Assembly (NCBI RefSeq): GCF_034702125.1
Contig: NC_085880.1
Location: 14,196,475 to 14,260,474, forward strand
DNA: 64,000 bases
From: Engraulis encrasicolus
Taxonomy: Eukaryota > Chordata > Actinopteri > Clupeiformes > Engraulidae
Direction of reading: 5' to 3'
In this document: positions 35,701 through 43,991 of the stretch, in pieces
Layout of the letters: each line of letters opens with the position of its first letter
Numbering within the stretch: position 1 is the stretch's first letter
Translations under genes and position numbers: made by a program
The notes under the pieces: model-generated
Told to the model about the DNA's origin: nothing
The model's input: only the letters and a program-made list of their open reading frames with translations
Databases searched by the model: none

Positions 35701-36029
35701 ACACCAAACCCTCACCGCCGTCTCCCCCCAGGTCCAATGCACTCGGCCCACACACAGCCTACAGTTTCCAGAACCCAAACCCTCCCCACTGCACTCGGCC
35801 CAAACCCCGCTCATTGTTACCACTGCCCACACCAACCTCAATCTTTCCACAGCGACCACCAACCCCACTGTTATCTCTGCCTCGACCCAAGCCGCTGATT
35901 CCACCACGCAAAACCGTTCCATTGACTCTACTGCGCAATCCCACCCCGCGAAGTGCACAGCCAAAACCCACCCCACTGATTGTACAGTCCAAACACTCAT
36001 CAGTGCACAACAACCCCCCAGGCCACTAG
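12534..36029 (+). CDS. Gene A: large modular protein, acidic repeats - RS/Ser region - YDPF boxes - three SGNH pseudoenzyme domains
   Basis: Twelve exons as modelled: 12534-12610 (start codon 12539), 12833-12988, 22812-23474, 24435-24524, 24681-24731, 24824-24934, 25245-25312, 25399-27782, 29624-30372, 31029-31356, 31445-32122, 35110-36029. All boundaries are GT-AG and all phases agree, giving about 2,090 residues. The second half is a paralogue of gene B, but as modelled without the cold-shock pair. The RS/K-rich centre suggests a nuclear RNA-associated protein (inference). All three SGNH domains lack the catalytic residues. Exons 3-12 are strong; exons 1 and 2 are joined only by phase and strand across a 9.8 kb intron full of transposons. 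I do not recognise a named gene. Confidence 0.7.
12833..12988 (+). CDS. Gene A, proposed exon 2
   Basis: Acceptor CTACATAG, donor AAT|gtaagt; 156 bases, 52 open codons, phase 0 at both ends, so it fits exon 1 (phase 0) and exon 3 (phase 0). The peptide (ATDGHENLWDLSIPAHAHV..., ending NNFEVLQRN) matches no family I recognise. Strong splice sites and an open frame of exact length are the evidence. Confidence 0.5.
13036..13417. mobile_element. Non-autonomous hAT element with degraded 8-bp duplication
   Basis: Inverted ends TAGTGTTGCACCGATACC / GGTATCGGTGCAACACTA, each followed inward by repeated CGATACC blocks. Flanks GGTAGCGC and GTTAGCAC agree in 6 of 8 bases, fitting the 8-bp duplication of hAT. 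382 bases, no coding capacity. Lies in intron 2 of gene A. Confidence 0.8.
13559..13917 (+). repeat. Solo DIRS terminal repeat
   Basis: Nearly identical to the right end of the DIRS element (8648-9002, inverted), including the GCGCGGCATACTTCGTCCTC block and the TATATAAG box. No internal element remains. It is bracketed by an inverted 13-mer: ACAAAGCTGGTTC at about 13551 and GAACCAGCTTTGT at about 14074. Confidence 0.8.
13921..14066. repeat. TTAAGTTAAGG inverted repeat
   Basis: About 13931-13966 and 14030-14064 are inverted copies built of TTAAGTTAAGG units, separated by a T-rich spacer. Together with the solo DIRS end and the outer inverted 13-mer it forms one nested structure. Confidence 0.6.
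14090..15027. other. Intron 2 sequence of gene A, no gene seen
   Basis: AT-rich. TGTGACAACCAACC occurs at about 14333 and 14356, with a related form at 14699. Nothing else recognised. Confidence 0.4.
15028..15084 (+). pseudogene. THAP zinc-finger start, fragment
   Basis: ATG opens MPKTCCVAGCSNNIGKQP and then meets TGA. MPKxC with CxxxxC spacing is the hallmark start of THAP domains, DNA-binding fingers of host THAP proteins and of P-element or Kolobok transposases. Only 18 residues remain; no C-terminal part is seen nearby. Probably a transposon remnant. Confidence 0.55.
15160..15800. other. Intron 2 of gene A, degenerate transposon-like DNA
   Basis: A stretch near 15180-15330 resembles the internal part of fish Tc1-like repeats (ATGCACTCTTCTTTGCAAAGATGCTCC), but no inverted ends were found. 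Nothing coding. Confidence 0.3.
15814..15842 (-). ncRNA. Hammerhead ribozyme-like core, copy 2
   Basis: Minus strand: CTGAGGA (15836-15830), GGG/CCC stem II closed by ATCA, then GAAAC (15818-15814) and GTTTG. Fits CUGANGA-stem II-GAAA. Its flank (GTGCAAACGTTTCGGGTGATC on plus) is typical of the conserved end of a repeat, probably Penelope-like. Confidence 0.5.
16020..17090 (+). repeat. Diverged tandem duplication of about 0.4 kb units
   Basis: 16060-16390 and 16780-17090 share blocks in the same order: GAGTTAATTGTTCTCC, GAAGGGTGG, GTGATGAACAGACA, AAGGAGGGAAAG, TATCCAGTT. About 390 unrelated bases (CpG-richer, with a G9 run at about 16660-16668) lie between. Origin unknown. Confidence 0.6.
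17650..17682 (+). ncRNA. Hammerhead ribozyme-like core, copy 3
   Basis: CTGATGA (17650-17656), stem II AGGCT/AGCC around TGAT, GAAAC (17670-17674), then ACGTTTG. This is the best-preserved catalytic core in the window. Probably a Penelope-like element end. Confidence 0.55.
18582..19052 (-). pseudogene. Transposon-associated ORF, left-arm copy
   Basis: Reads AENLLKRLES..., a YVVAVYDGN strand, an in-frame stop, then WLACVVEC and KLNFLHPHGPSPSF. The YDGxWWLAxV...FLHPxGP pattern recurs in uncharacterised transposon-linked proteins of fish and aquatic invertebrates and suggests a small Tudor/SH3-like barrel (inference). The right-arm copy is its mirror image. Confidence 0.5.
19100..19566 (+). pseudogene. 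Transposon-associated ORF, right-arm copy
   Basis: Same peptide as the left arm: AENLLKR, FSAFREGVERVSS, YVVAIYDGNWWLACV, KLNFLHPHGPSPSF, RLVMDHQDVLLVVEP. Here WW is intact, but an upstream stop and a frameshift near 19450 break it. It terminates in the inverted arm. Confidence 0.5.
20229..21035. other. Intron of gene A with a Penelope-like fragment
   Basis: Contains a minus-strand hammerhead-like core at 20724-20752 and a short ORF with no recognisable domain. No exon found. Confidence 0.4.
20724..20752 (-). ncRNA. Hammerhead ribozyme-like core, copy 4 (mutated)
   Basis: Minus strand: TTGATGA (20752-20746; first C changed to T), stem II AGAC/GTC around CGATTGTA, then GAAAC (20729-20725) and GTGT. 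Same architecture as the other copies. Confidence 0.4.
21036..22337. mobile_element. Tc1/mariner-type non-autonomous element
   Basis: Inverted ends CACTACCGGTCAAAAGTTTG / CAAACTTTTGAACGGTAGTG with TA on both sides. 1.3 kb, no transposase visible. It contains a nested hAT element (21566-21981). Confidence 0.85.
21566..21981. mobile_element. hAT-type GATGCACCGGATCC element, copy 1, with target duplication
   Basis: Ends TAAAGATGCACCGG / CCGGTGCATCTCTA flanked by a perfect 8-bp duplication TTCATAAG (21558-21565 and 21982-21989). The interior has many GGATCC/CCGGATCC blocks. Copy 2 is at 47417-47816. Confidence 0.9.
22395..22772. mobile_element. hAT-type element next to exon 3 of gene A
   Basis: Ends TAGGGGTGGGCGGTA / TACCGCCCACCCCTA; flanks AGTGTGAG and AGTTTGAG agree in 7 of 8 bases. 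It ends 40 bases before the first base of exon 3, so the element sits against the branch-point region of that intron. Confidence 0.9.
22812..23474 (+). CDS. Gene A exon 3: three acidic tandem repeats
   Basis: Acceptor ctcttcttcag, donor CAG|gtagga, phase 0 at both ends, 221 residues. After a basic start (FELRRSVRQARGLQRTR) come three imperfect repeats of 55-62 residues, each opening LTPVPxHVE or LTQVAVHVE, then an Ala/Gly-rich turn, TEHxVEE, DRHEE and a run rich in HQEE/EKE. The rest is further Glu/Gln/His-rich sequence. No family recognised; probably disordered or helical and strongly acidic. Confidence 0.75.
23475..24434 (+). other. Intron 3 of gene A
   Basis: 960 bases. A segment near 23820-23880 resembles 11520-11590. 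A short (GT)n lies at about 24410. No exon found. Confidence 0.4.
24435..24934 (+). CDS. Gene A exons 4-6: small lysine-rich exons
   Basis: Three exons in phase 0: 24435-24524 (PKKRSLKEKLKMVVALEQRR..., 30 residues), 24681-24731 (VDGAKKKLVKVPKPPVE, 17) and 24824-24934 (VAVGKKKKLKPPVGAPAKSA..., 37). Introns are 156 and 92 bases. All are strongly basic with several KKKxK patches that could serve nuclear import. Exons 5 and 6 share a KKKL..VPKPPV-like core, so one probably duplicated from the other. The sequences before exons 5 and 6 are also alike (GGATGCxTAACxTATGCTCACTCT), which supports segment duplication. Confidence 0.75.
25245..25312 (+). CDS. Gene A exon 7
   Basis: 68 bases, phase 0 in and phase 2 out; KSTKVANPKRRIQKATPVSR then RRP, the split codon giving Ile. 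Acceptor ctgtccacag, donor AT|gtgagt. Basic, nothing else recognised. Confidence 0.75.
25399..27782 (+). CDS. Gene A exon 8: Ser/Arg tract, helical segments, YDPF boxes
   Basis: About 795 residues. In order: an RS-like start (SRCRSPCQNRS); ERRGRDGRES; a long Ser tract with Arg and Asn (about 25667-25900, coded by AGC/AGT repeats); Lys/Ala-rich repeats (TASKRAKSGSSAVVKTASKR); a helix MELEELTASLARIKAMLAM (26203-26262) and a second, ELARKGRELERIEAMIAEAK (26716-26780); YDPFQVDEDE (26959-26990); a box NTIISSMGFDL (27289-27321); and YDPFHVDQG (27439-27465). Gene B has the same order: a LEELDALIARRKALI helix, YDPFKEDDD and LLKAIGLNL. The protein is probably nuclear and largely disordered. Donor AAG|gtatgt, phase 1. 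Confidence 0.85.
27838..29166. mobile_element. TA-flanked palindrome, Tc1/mariner-type, in gene A intron
   Basis: Ends TACAGCCGTCTCCAAAAGAG / CTCTTTGAGACGGCTGTA. The first and last about 190 bases are near-perfect inverted copies and the arms continue inward with more mismatches toward about 28500. TA at both edges fits Tc1/mariner insertion. It begins 55 bases after the exon 8 donor. No transposase. Confidence 0.85.
29624..30372 (+). CDS. Gene A exon 9: SGNH domain 1 (pseudoenzyme)
   Basis: Phase 1 in, phase 0 out (AAG|gtaatt). About 200 residues of SGNH fold: VWICGDGLVELA, a W-rich middle, MLIIHLGDDDI, HCLIVWSDLLP, VVAALGGMALTHELLIPELYRL. The nucleophile Ser of GHS/GDS is Gly, the GxND Asn is Asp, and the His of DGxHLS is Arg (QGARFS). 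The rest is a Ser/Thr/Pro/His linker. The boundary phase matches the SGNH exon of gene B exactly. Probably a binding rather than a catalytic domain. Confidence 0.85.
30373..31028 (+). other. Intron 9 of gene A
   Basis: 656 bases, AT-rich, no exon or named repeat seen. Confidence 0.5.
31029..31356 (+). CDS. Gene A exon 10: acidic linker and heptad coiled coil
   Basis: Acceptor ttttgcag, donor ACAG|gtacc, phase 0 in and 1 out, 109 residues. First part acidic (STTEEVTQSPEEDQKR). Second part is a string of strict seven-residue units (AALVVNR, AALVEAW, SALAQKR, TALEARQ, AALEAKL), with Ala and Leu at a/d positions: a clear coiled coil that could dimerise the protein and space SGNH domains 1 and 2. 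Confidence 0.8.
31445..32122 (+). CDS. Gene A exon 11: SGNH domain 2 (pseudoenzyme)
   Basis: Phase 1 at both ends (donor ATAG|gtacc). VFIIGDAVELA shows the nucleophile changed to Ala, MLIIHLGSSCD lacks the Asn, and the end reads GGQLSDKG with no His. Direct homologue of 149-868 in gene C; the flanking introns begin with the same GGTACC donor. Confidence 0.85.
32228..33659. mobile_element. TIR element in intron 11 of gene A (hAT-like)
   Basis: Inverted ends CAGTCCCTCCAGGATTTTGC / GCGAAAAACTGGAGGGACTG. Near the left end, a 31-base unit (TTGCGGCATTTTCTCATTTT...) is repeated three times at about 32291-32385. It contains a (TC)n run. The flanks show no convincing 8-bp duplication. No transposase. 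Confidence 0.7.
32731..32796 (+). repeat. (TC)n microsatellite
   Basis: 33 TC units inside the TIR element. Confidence 0.95.
33700..34004. mobile_element. AAAGGTGCA short TIR element, copy 1
   Basis: Ends AAAGGTGCAATGTGTAGGAT and GTGCACCTTTT. It shares the block CATGAATTCTGGAAATA and AATTTGATGGTGGTGG with copies at about 41543-41852 and 58590-58925. Confidence 0.65.
34005..35109 (+). other. Rest of intron 11 of gene A
   Basis: Nothing recognised apart from the acceptor tract ttctttctcag at its end. Confidence 0.5.
35110..36029 (+). CDS. Gene A exon 12: SGNH domain 3 (pseudoenzyme) and proline tail
   Basis: Phase 1 in, stop TAG 36027-36029, 305 residues. VVWIYGERF (nucleophile is Arg), VVIYLDDAEV (no GxND), NGNYKYFTDA (His is Tyr). 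After the last helix (NIQEFVVKWLTEV) comes about 105 residues of Pro-rich tail with repeated PKP, PTP and PLL motifs that could bind SH3/WW/EVH1 modules (inference). The homologous exon of gene C stops before this tail. Confidence 0.85.
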
Positions 36030-37590
36030 CACTAATCATACGAATGGGCCCTCTCCTCAATACAATGTAATGAGAACCCAATTCTAATCCCCCCCATCTT
36101 GGGCCACACAAGTCCACCCAAGACCCGGTTGAGCATACAACCCACAACTCTGACTATACTTCTCACACTAAATCCAGGGCCTCCTTGCTACTGCGCTCAT
36201 TCCAAACAGACAACACGGATACCTCATTCCTAAATCTCTTGACATTAATGCATCCTATATCAAGAGGCCACAAGGTGTGCTCAATATTTTGGTTGTTTGA
36301 AGTACGACATATGAACTGAAGATTTTTGTTTTGTTTTAACTTTACTGAATATGACTACTACTATGCACAGAATGCTCGAGCAGAGACTATTTCCACCCTC
36401 CCTCTCTCTCTCTCTCTCATCAATATGAATGTTGAGCAGACTGAGCTTTTGGCTAAAAAAAATTGTATTCCTTCTTAGTGTGAAGTACCGCACAGCAAAG
36501 AGTTTCCTTTACACATTACTTTTGTAATTGACTTTAGAATAAGCATCAAATGCTTCCATTTTTTGCTAAATCCATTTGTTGAAAATCTTGGTTTAAAATG
36601 GAATGTAAAGGTTTTCTCTCTCCCCAAACTCACACTTCTAAGTAATGGAGTGAGACACATGTATCACAGTGACCCACACACACACATATGCATTCCAGTG
36701 ACGTGCGCACACACACCTCTGACCAATAGAATGACAGACACAACACAATTATACTTACACACCTGACCAATTCGATTATACACACGCGCACACACAGTCT
36801 GGCCAATACTTTTATGATATTGACACACGGTAATGTGTGTGTGTCACATGATACACAGACAAGACCTATCACACCTAATAAATGTATGGGAAATATATCA
36901 AAGTGGTATTGTCAAGTATGTGTATGAAATGCCATGTCAAAGTTATTGCATTACTAAAGGTATTGTAAGTAGTGTAGAAGCATACGGTGTTGGATGTCCT
37001 CATGCCAGCTGGGTTTTGAAGAAAAGTGAGTTTAACACCTAATGGTAGAGATTTGCAGGTTTATCCTTCCATTTCCCATCAAAACAAAGCCACAGGCCTC
37101 TTGTATCACTAGTTACCACTCCCTCTTGAGTTACAGGGTTTTTTAATCCGTAAAGTTTTCTCACTTCTTGAGCCCATATGCTTCGACATAACTACAAGAA
37201 TAATTTTGCAAAACTGTCTTTTAGTCCTGCACATTTCAGATCATCGGAAAGATGTCAAATGGTTGTAAACTGTGAGTTGTGGTCTGGCAAGGTGACCATA
37301 ATGATTCAAATTTCTTTAGCAGTTATTATATATCACTGCCTTTCAAGGAGATGTGCGATTCATGATTATCTTCAATGAGAAGTACTGGGTTCCCCGGGGG
37401 ATGAGTTGGTTTGGCGTATGAAATGCTTCAAGAAGATTATAAAGGCCATTCTCCTATCCAGACCACACACACAATTATCTATAACAGGGCTATTCAAATG
37501 GCGGCCCTGGGCGGCAAGGTTCTGGTCCCCCACAAGGTCAGAACAAAATTATAAATATGTGTGCTGTGCTGTCAGTGTAAGGTGCGTCAC
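36030..37590 (+). other. 3' region of gene A and intergenic DNA
   Basis: 36040-36110 resembles 40167-40240 (a GGGCCC...ACCCAATTCT repeat). A candidate AATAAA is at 36877-36882. CA-rich patches lie at 36660-36850. A fragment ACAGGGCTATTCAAATGGCGGCCC at 37482-37505 looks like one end of a hAT element. Confidence 0.4.
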
Positions 37591-37788
37591 CAGTGTTGCC
37601 AGATTGGGCTGTTTCCCGCCCAATTGGGCTGCTTAGGATGGTCGTGTGCGGGTAAAAATGGCATTTAGCAGAAAAACCCGCCCAATTTTAGCCATAGAAA
37701 TCAATAGAATTGGGCGGGATTTTGAGCTTCTAGGCTGGTTTTGAGCATTTTTTGGGCTGGAAATCATCAGCCTCATCTGGCAACCCTG
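37591..37788. mobile_element. 198-bp hAT-type MITE
   Basis: Ends CAGTGTTGCCAGATTGGGC / GCCTCATCTGGCAACCCTG; flanks TGCGTCAC and TGCGCCAC agree in 7 of 8 bases. Confidence 0.85.
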
Positions 37789-40051
37789 TGCGCCACTAAC
37801 ACATACAGTATTTCTCCTATGCACATGAGAGGGAAATCTTATCTGAAATAGTCTCAGAATAGACCATCACAAGGCTCCTAACAAATAGAGAAGCGAATAT
37901 CTGTTCTGTCTGCAAAGTTATCTGCTTGTTTCGCAGCCTCACCTTGGTGCTGCATGCGGTTATATACATACTGTGCTCAGCAGACATAACATTCCATTGT
38001 TTTTCAAAGATTCGAGAATATCTGGGCTTTCATTGCTCCCATGCAATGCCACTGCCATTGCTTCAATGTTAAACGCATCATGGCTGTGATGGGCAAAGAG
38101 ATTCCTAAACAAGTATTGAACATTGACATAATTTAGAAAGTACCAAATGTCAACTTATTTGATGCAACCCAAAATTTCTTCTTTTTTTTCTCCCCCTGAA
38201 GAAAATGGTGTTCTCTTTCGGTCGAATTGTTCGACACAGACTGTGACTATGGGAAGAGCTATAAAAAATAATTTAAAAAAGTATCTCGCTTATCTCCCTC
38301 AGAGAACCAAGGGTACAAAATACTCATACAATTGTGAAAATCTTTATTATCTTTTTTAACTGGATGCCCAACATTTGTAAGAACTAATTATTGGAATAGT
38401 TTAAAATGCGACATCATTGATGGAATTATGGAAATCATTTTTTTTTTTCATTTTTGGAAAGGAGCTGTATGTTTTGCCGACTCTTTCTGTTCATCAAAAC
38501 CTGAGCAATTTAAGTGCAGTTCTTCATCCAGCTCCTCCTGAATACGTTCATCTCCGCTGCCACCTGGTGCATGGTGTCCCTTCTTCACTTTTTCCACTGC
38601 CCAGTCCAGGACTTGTACAGGAGTGGAAGCGGCGCAGTTGGTCTTCTTTTAAATCTGTGGCATCATGGTTGGCCTAGGCCTATATTTCTATTATTGGTGT
38701 AAAATTAAGAATGTCATATAGTTACTTATCCCAGGTCATACACATGTGAGACATGTTTTTAAAATGTATCTGTAATAACTACTCAGACACAACAATATAA
38801 TAAAAAGCAAGATCATCAAAGTACATACTGGAAAGTAAAAAAAAAAAAAAAAACATTTTTCGTCACTAAAATGTGTTAAGTCCTACCTCTCAAGCAACAA
38901 TGCTCCATATTTCACTGGATCAGTGAACTGGACAACTCCAAAAATATGTGGTGGTCACATGACCAATATTTACTTTGGCTACCTAAGAGGGGCATAACTT
39001 ACCCTTTGGCACCACTTACCCCACTCTCCCCTATGTCAGTAGTACTATGTTGTCAAAGTACTTCCACAGAAATTCCACAGTATGTTTTCATTTTTAGATT
39101 TAGGTTTTTAGATCAAAACATAGAAAGAGGTCAAGAACAATGTATTCAGATTTCATTATGTGCATATAGTTGGTCACTGAACAAGACCCTTTAATCAGTG
39201 AAATGTATTTGTCAGAACACAATAGGATGACCTTTTTCAGATATGTTTGGATTTCAACTTTAAAGGATAACTTCTGCCAATTTCAATATGCTGTTGTATT
39301 GCTCAATGCTCACGCTATCCTTGACTTGTCTGTAGCCGGTGATGCCGCATTTTTCGTCTCAGCCCTTTCCGAGATCCGAGCTATTCTAATGGGGCCAGAC
39401 TTTGTTTTACAGTATAAAAAACATATCCACTCCAAATATTATCCCAAAAGATATCGCTGTTTGCTAGTTGTCTGGATGTTATTGGGAATAAATCAAGATG
39501 TTTTTTGAAATGTTAACCCAGGATCTCGGGAAAAAAAATCTCAGGTACCGACAAGTCCAGGGTAGTGTGAGCATGTTGAAATTGGCAGAAATTATCCTTT
39601 ACAGAAGCATACAGATACATTTCAACATGCAGATATTTAATTTAACAGTATATGGGTTTTAATCCAGTCTTCCAAAGATGGAGAGAAAAAACACAACACA
39701 CGTTCAGTTTTCTTTACTTTTTATTACAATAATGAGCGAAAGGATGCAGTCATTAGAACATAAGTATTTATCATTTAAAAAATGGAAAAAAGGTTTCATG
39801 ACATCAGGAACAATAACCTGCTTTTTCAATGTGAATGTGTGCTAAACATTTCTGCCCATTCACAAGGAGTGACTGTGTGTGTGTGTGCGGCACTTGCATG
39901 ATTATGTGTGTTCAGGTCTGTGTAATGGTTGAAAAGTGCAGGGATGTGGACAGGGATCTATATTAATGCCTGCAAACCGGCCAAATGCTAATTAAAATTC
40001 AGTGTGGCTGATAAAAAAGAAAACTGAGTAGACACTACCTGGATGTGGATA

Positions 40052-40053
<2 letters not shown>
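37789..40053. other. Intergenic DNA
   Basis: AT-rich with an A17 run at about 38838. Holds one small TIR element (39260-39601). No gene supported. Confidence 0.4.
39260..39601. mobile_element. 342-bp TIR element
   Basis: TTAAAGGATAACTTCTGCCA at the left and TGGCAGAAATTATCCTTTA at the right are inverted, and pairing continues through AATTTCAA...CATGCT. No coding content. A related sequence starts near 63648. Confidence 0.75.

Positions 40054-40127
<74 letters not shown>
40054..40127 (+). repeat. (TG)n microsatellite
   Basis: About 37 uninterrupted TG units, followed by a GGGCCC-rich repeat to about 40290. Confidence 0.95.
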
Positions 40128-40128
<1 letters not shown>

Positions 40129-40819
40129 CCGCTGACAGCCTTTCCTGGGCCCGGGACAAAGTAATATGAAAGGGCCCCCTACCCAATACATACAATGCAA
40201 GGGGAACCCAATTCTTGGCCCCCTATCTCATTGGGCCCGGGACAACATACCCCTTTGTCCCTCCCTGTCGGCGGGCCTGTGTGTGTGTCATGCGGAGGCC
40301 CCAACATACCAAAAACAACATGATATTTTTATTTATAGGCCAAGCACATGTACTTTCACCAGGACATTTGACTGTGTCAGATGTGTTTAGATTCAGCATT
40401 TAGACATGTAATAGTGAATCTGAACACAGAATGAAATTAGTATTATAAAGTAGAAGTACACAAATTCACCTTCAATGTCGTCAATGAAGCAATAATGTCA
40501 TCTACTAAAAGAGGGCAAAGTGCTCAGCAATTCTAGGACGTCATTGCTGAACTACCACGCCACTGGTTATTGATGTGTGGACATCATCCAAGTCCAGTCT
40601 TCCATTCTACACTTTATCGCAGCTATATCTTTGAAACAATATGACTGTATAAACATAACTGCACACGTACAATTAGGCCTATAGTTTGTGTGCTTGTCTG
40701 CTGGCTGGTTTTATGACAGGGAAAAATAAATAAAACTATGCTTACAAGTGCTGGAGTGTAGCAGGTATTGTCATCAGATGCTTCCTTTTGCTGTGGAAAA
40801 ATACTCATCAGGCAATTAT

Positions 40820-41240
40820 TAGTGGTGTCAACAATGATCGATTCTGCGATCCGAATCGATCCGGGGCATCGACGATCCAGATCCAGATCCGGCAAGTTCC
40901 AGAATCAATCCGGCAATTTTTTTAAGTTTCAATTACTTCCATGGATATTTCGGGAGCAAATGATTGTTAAATTAAATAAAAACACTTCAAAACATTGCAA
41001 GACTGATACAGACTGATACAGAAAACAGCCAATAAATTGTTGCTCTGTATCTGACTACTTGTATTTCCTCATCATGGCTGAACATTTGCTTTGCGTTCAG
41101 TAGAAATGTAATGCATTGCAATGCATTGTAGAATTGAATCGAATCGGATTGGATCTAATAGAATCAAATCGAATCGGATCTACTACCTCCCGAATCGTGA
41201 TCGAATCGGATCGTGAGGGCAGTGCCGATCCACACCACTA
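40820..41240. mobile_element. hAT-type element with perfect 8-bp duplication
   Basis: Ends TAGTGGTGTCAACAATG / CGATCCACACCACTA; GCAATTAT flanks it exactly on both sides (40812-40819 and 41241-41248). The interior is rich in GAATCGGATC repeats. 421 bases, no coding. Confidence 0.92.
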
Positions 41241-41542
41241 GCAATTATACATCCCAACACATAATTTGTGATTCAAAGAAACGTACCTTTTCAGGAAACA
41301 CACTTGATGAACTGAGTCTGAGGCCCGTGGTCATCCACAGCAAATCCCATGCTGAAGAAGACACTCACTAATAGGTTTGTCTGTGAAAAGTCTCTTGGAA
41401 CATGTTATCCGAAGGATTCAAGTTGTAAGCAATTGCACTTCATTTTAGAGCTTGGAGGGCATTTCATCGCCCCAAAGACTTTCATCAGTTCTGGTATGAT
41501 GCTCAAAAAATCAAGTCACTTTGAGTACAACTTCACATAATT

Positions 41543-41852
41543 TATGTATCACTATGCAACTTTTGGCCACTCTGGATCCTATACTAGGCCCTGGGCATTG
41601 GCCTGCTACAAGCCAACTTACCAACCCCACCTCTACAATTCACAGCATCTGGTAATGCAAAATGTCCCCCTTTTCATGTATGAAAAGTCCAATTTCCCAG
41701 TCATGATGAATACTTAATTTGATGATGGTGTATTCAGTATTCATTCAAGTATTCATGATAAAGGTAACATTGTGAATGGGCAGCATGAATTCTGGAAATA
41801 AACTAGTAAAATAGTACACAGTGCACCTTTAATAAAGTTGCATAGTGCTACT
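41543..41852. mobile_element. Short TIR element, copy 2
   Basis: ATCACTATGCAACTTTTGG / AAAGTTGCATAGTGCTAC inverted ends; the right half matches the short elements at 33700-34004 and 58590-58925. Confidence 0.6.
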
Positions 41853-43633
41853 TTCAAACTAGTTTATGACCAACTTTATCTGACTGCATTACTAGGACCT
41901 CGTGGAGAATGGCGACAGCTGAGCAACTGTTCAGCCCATTTGGGGGACCCAGGCAAGTAGATATTTACCATACCAGGGCTGACTGCTAGGGGGGCCCTAC
42001 AGAGGGCATATTTCTAGTCTGTCTATTGGTAAAGCGAACTTTACCTGCATTACCTGGACCTCGGGGAGAAACAACAGAGGCGGTGACGGCTGATAGGGGT
42101 GACCTGGCTGCTCGTCATGGAGAAAGCCGCTTCCTGAAAAATAGAAGCAAAAACAGACACGGGATGATGTTGTTTTCCTCCGCTGTGCCCCAAAGACTAC
42201 ACCTAACCCTAGACCCAATTAGACCTCTCCAACCCCAGAAACAATCAAAACTCCCCAATCCCACACCTGATCAGAACTGGCTCACGCTAGTGCCCAGACC
42301 TAGCCAGAACCACTTTAACACTTATGACATGTTGATACCCAAATATGTGCATATTTGTGGCCTTGCCTTTTCAGTGTCATCGCAATGCAGGTCATTGCCC
42401 TGAGGTCATGAACTTGACAGTGTGACCACAATCTGTACCTGTGCGGAGGATACCTCTTTCTTGACTGGGTGCAATAAAATCCATATTGTTTCATGCATCA
42501 TTTCATGATCATTAACAGGCCAACCCTCTGCCCAATCAGGCTGCTAGTCAGTCAGCCCACACATTCCCTTGTATTTATCTAGGCAATCTGCACCTTCTAT
42601 GGGGACTATTGGGGCACTAACAGAGCCCCAGAGTGTAAGGTTGAAATTTACAGGACACAGAGAAAAATCTAATTTCTGATGTGTATGCTAGTAATGGAGC
42701 TCACTCATCTTCGCATCTCTTTCAACTCTGAACAGGACATCTGGAGCTGAAATCATGAAGGATAGTATGAAGGGGGATGAGGCCTTCCAAGCTGCTCAGG
42801 CCTACTAATTAGAGCTAGTTCAAGTTACTGAAGGTATGAATATTTAGTTTTGGAGCGTTCCAAACAAGACAAGCTTTCTTTAAAAGATGCACACATCACA
42901 TTTGGATTGATTCATTGATTTGGCAGACTCATTTAAGCATGAATGACCTGCCAAGACTGAGTTGCGATGCAAGAAGGCAATATCGTGATGCGCATTTTCA
43001 AGGTTCTGTTACCCTTTTAACTGCAGAAAAAAAAAATCGCATGATATGATCGCATGATATGATATGCTAGTCAGTGCTTTCAAGTTTCAAATCCTCCTCA
43101 CAATTATTTGAAGTGTTTTAATACTTAGTAGCGCTTTGTAACCTGCTCTACCTATAAATGATCATTTATGGGGATTTTTGTGAAAAAAAGATACATTAAT
43201 AAAATCATGCCGTGTATCGAACCATGGGTCGAAGATCGCGGTCCAAACCGAATCGTTTGAGTGTGACGTTACAGCCCTAGTATACATACACCCCCCACAC
43301 ACAAACCAACCCACCCAACCACTACCCACCCCCAAACACACACACAATAACTTAACAGTACATGTACTCTGCCAAGGGACCTAGAAACATGCGGAAGGAC
43401 AGCAACATGTTTGAGAAATGGACAGACACTGTACTATCGGGAGGACAAACCATACAGTGGACATATATTTAATGTACCGGATAAACCTCACTATAACATA
43501 AAAAAATTGTGTTAGATGAAAAAACCCAGAAATGTAAAAAGTAATGGCTGCCATTTCACTGCAAGTCACACATCATGCAACACTGCTGATAGGTTCTTGC
43601 AGTTGCCACCATCAAAACTTTTAAAAGCACATT
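41853..43633. other. Intergenic DNA between genes A and B
   Basis: A TGCATTACxxGGACCTCGxGGAGAA block occurs twice (about 41884 and 42046). A CA/CCACCC-rich patch lies at 43270-43350. No gene supported. Confidence 0.4.
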
Positions 43634-43805
43634 TTCGGGGCGTGGTGGCTCAATGACCTTAGACCTTAGACACCGTACCATTACGCTGGTGACCTGAGTT
43701 TGATTCGCAGCCCAAGGTCCTTTGCCAATCCTTCCCCCCCTCTCTATCACTTTCCTGTCACCCTCTCACACTGTCCTATCCTAAATAAATGCTAAAAAGC
43801 CCCAA
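43634..43805 (+). mobile_element. tRNA-derived SINE
   Basis: Starts GGGGCGTGGTGGCTCAATGA, where TGGCTCAATGA fits a Pol III A box; GAGTTTGATTCGC about 50 bases on fits a B box. Then a C/T-rich body and an end with AAATAAATGCTAAAAAG. It is a SINE rather than a tRNA gene because the cloverleaf is not complete. Confidence 0.6.
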
Positions 43806-43985
43806 AATATCTTAACTGCTGACTATCACTATTTCTCCATGAGACCTATAAAATCCTTGAATCCTTGCCTGAAATTACAAAGATGCATTCACAGATCAAA
43901 GACACATGTGCAGATATGCATTTCAAATTTATGACAGCTCATACCCAACTCATACAAGAGACCATCCAAAGATATGTTTTTTAGT

Positions 43986-43991
43986 TTTATT
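43986..43991 (-). terminator. Candidate poly(A) signal of gene B
   Basis: AATAAA on the minus strand about 360 bases after the gene B stop codon. Position is reasonable; alternatives were not excluded. Confidence 0.35.

Noticed and set aside
149..36029. SGNH exons as the esterase of a CR1-type LINE
   Set aside because: The exons are spliced, in phase with neighbours, repeated in order, and no LINE reverse transcriptase lies next to them.
43634..43805. tRNA gene
   Set aside because: A- and B-box-like sequences are present but the cloverleaf is incomplete and the tail is SINE-like.
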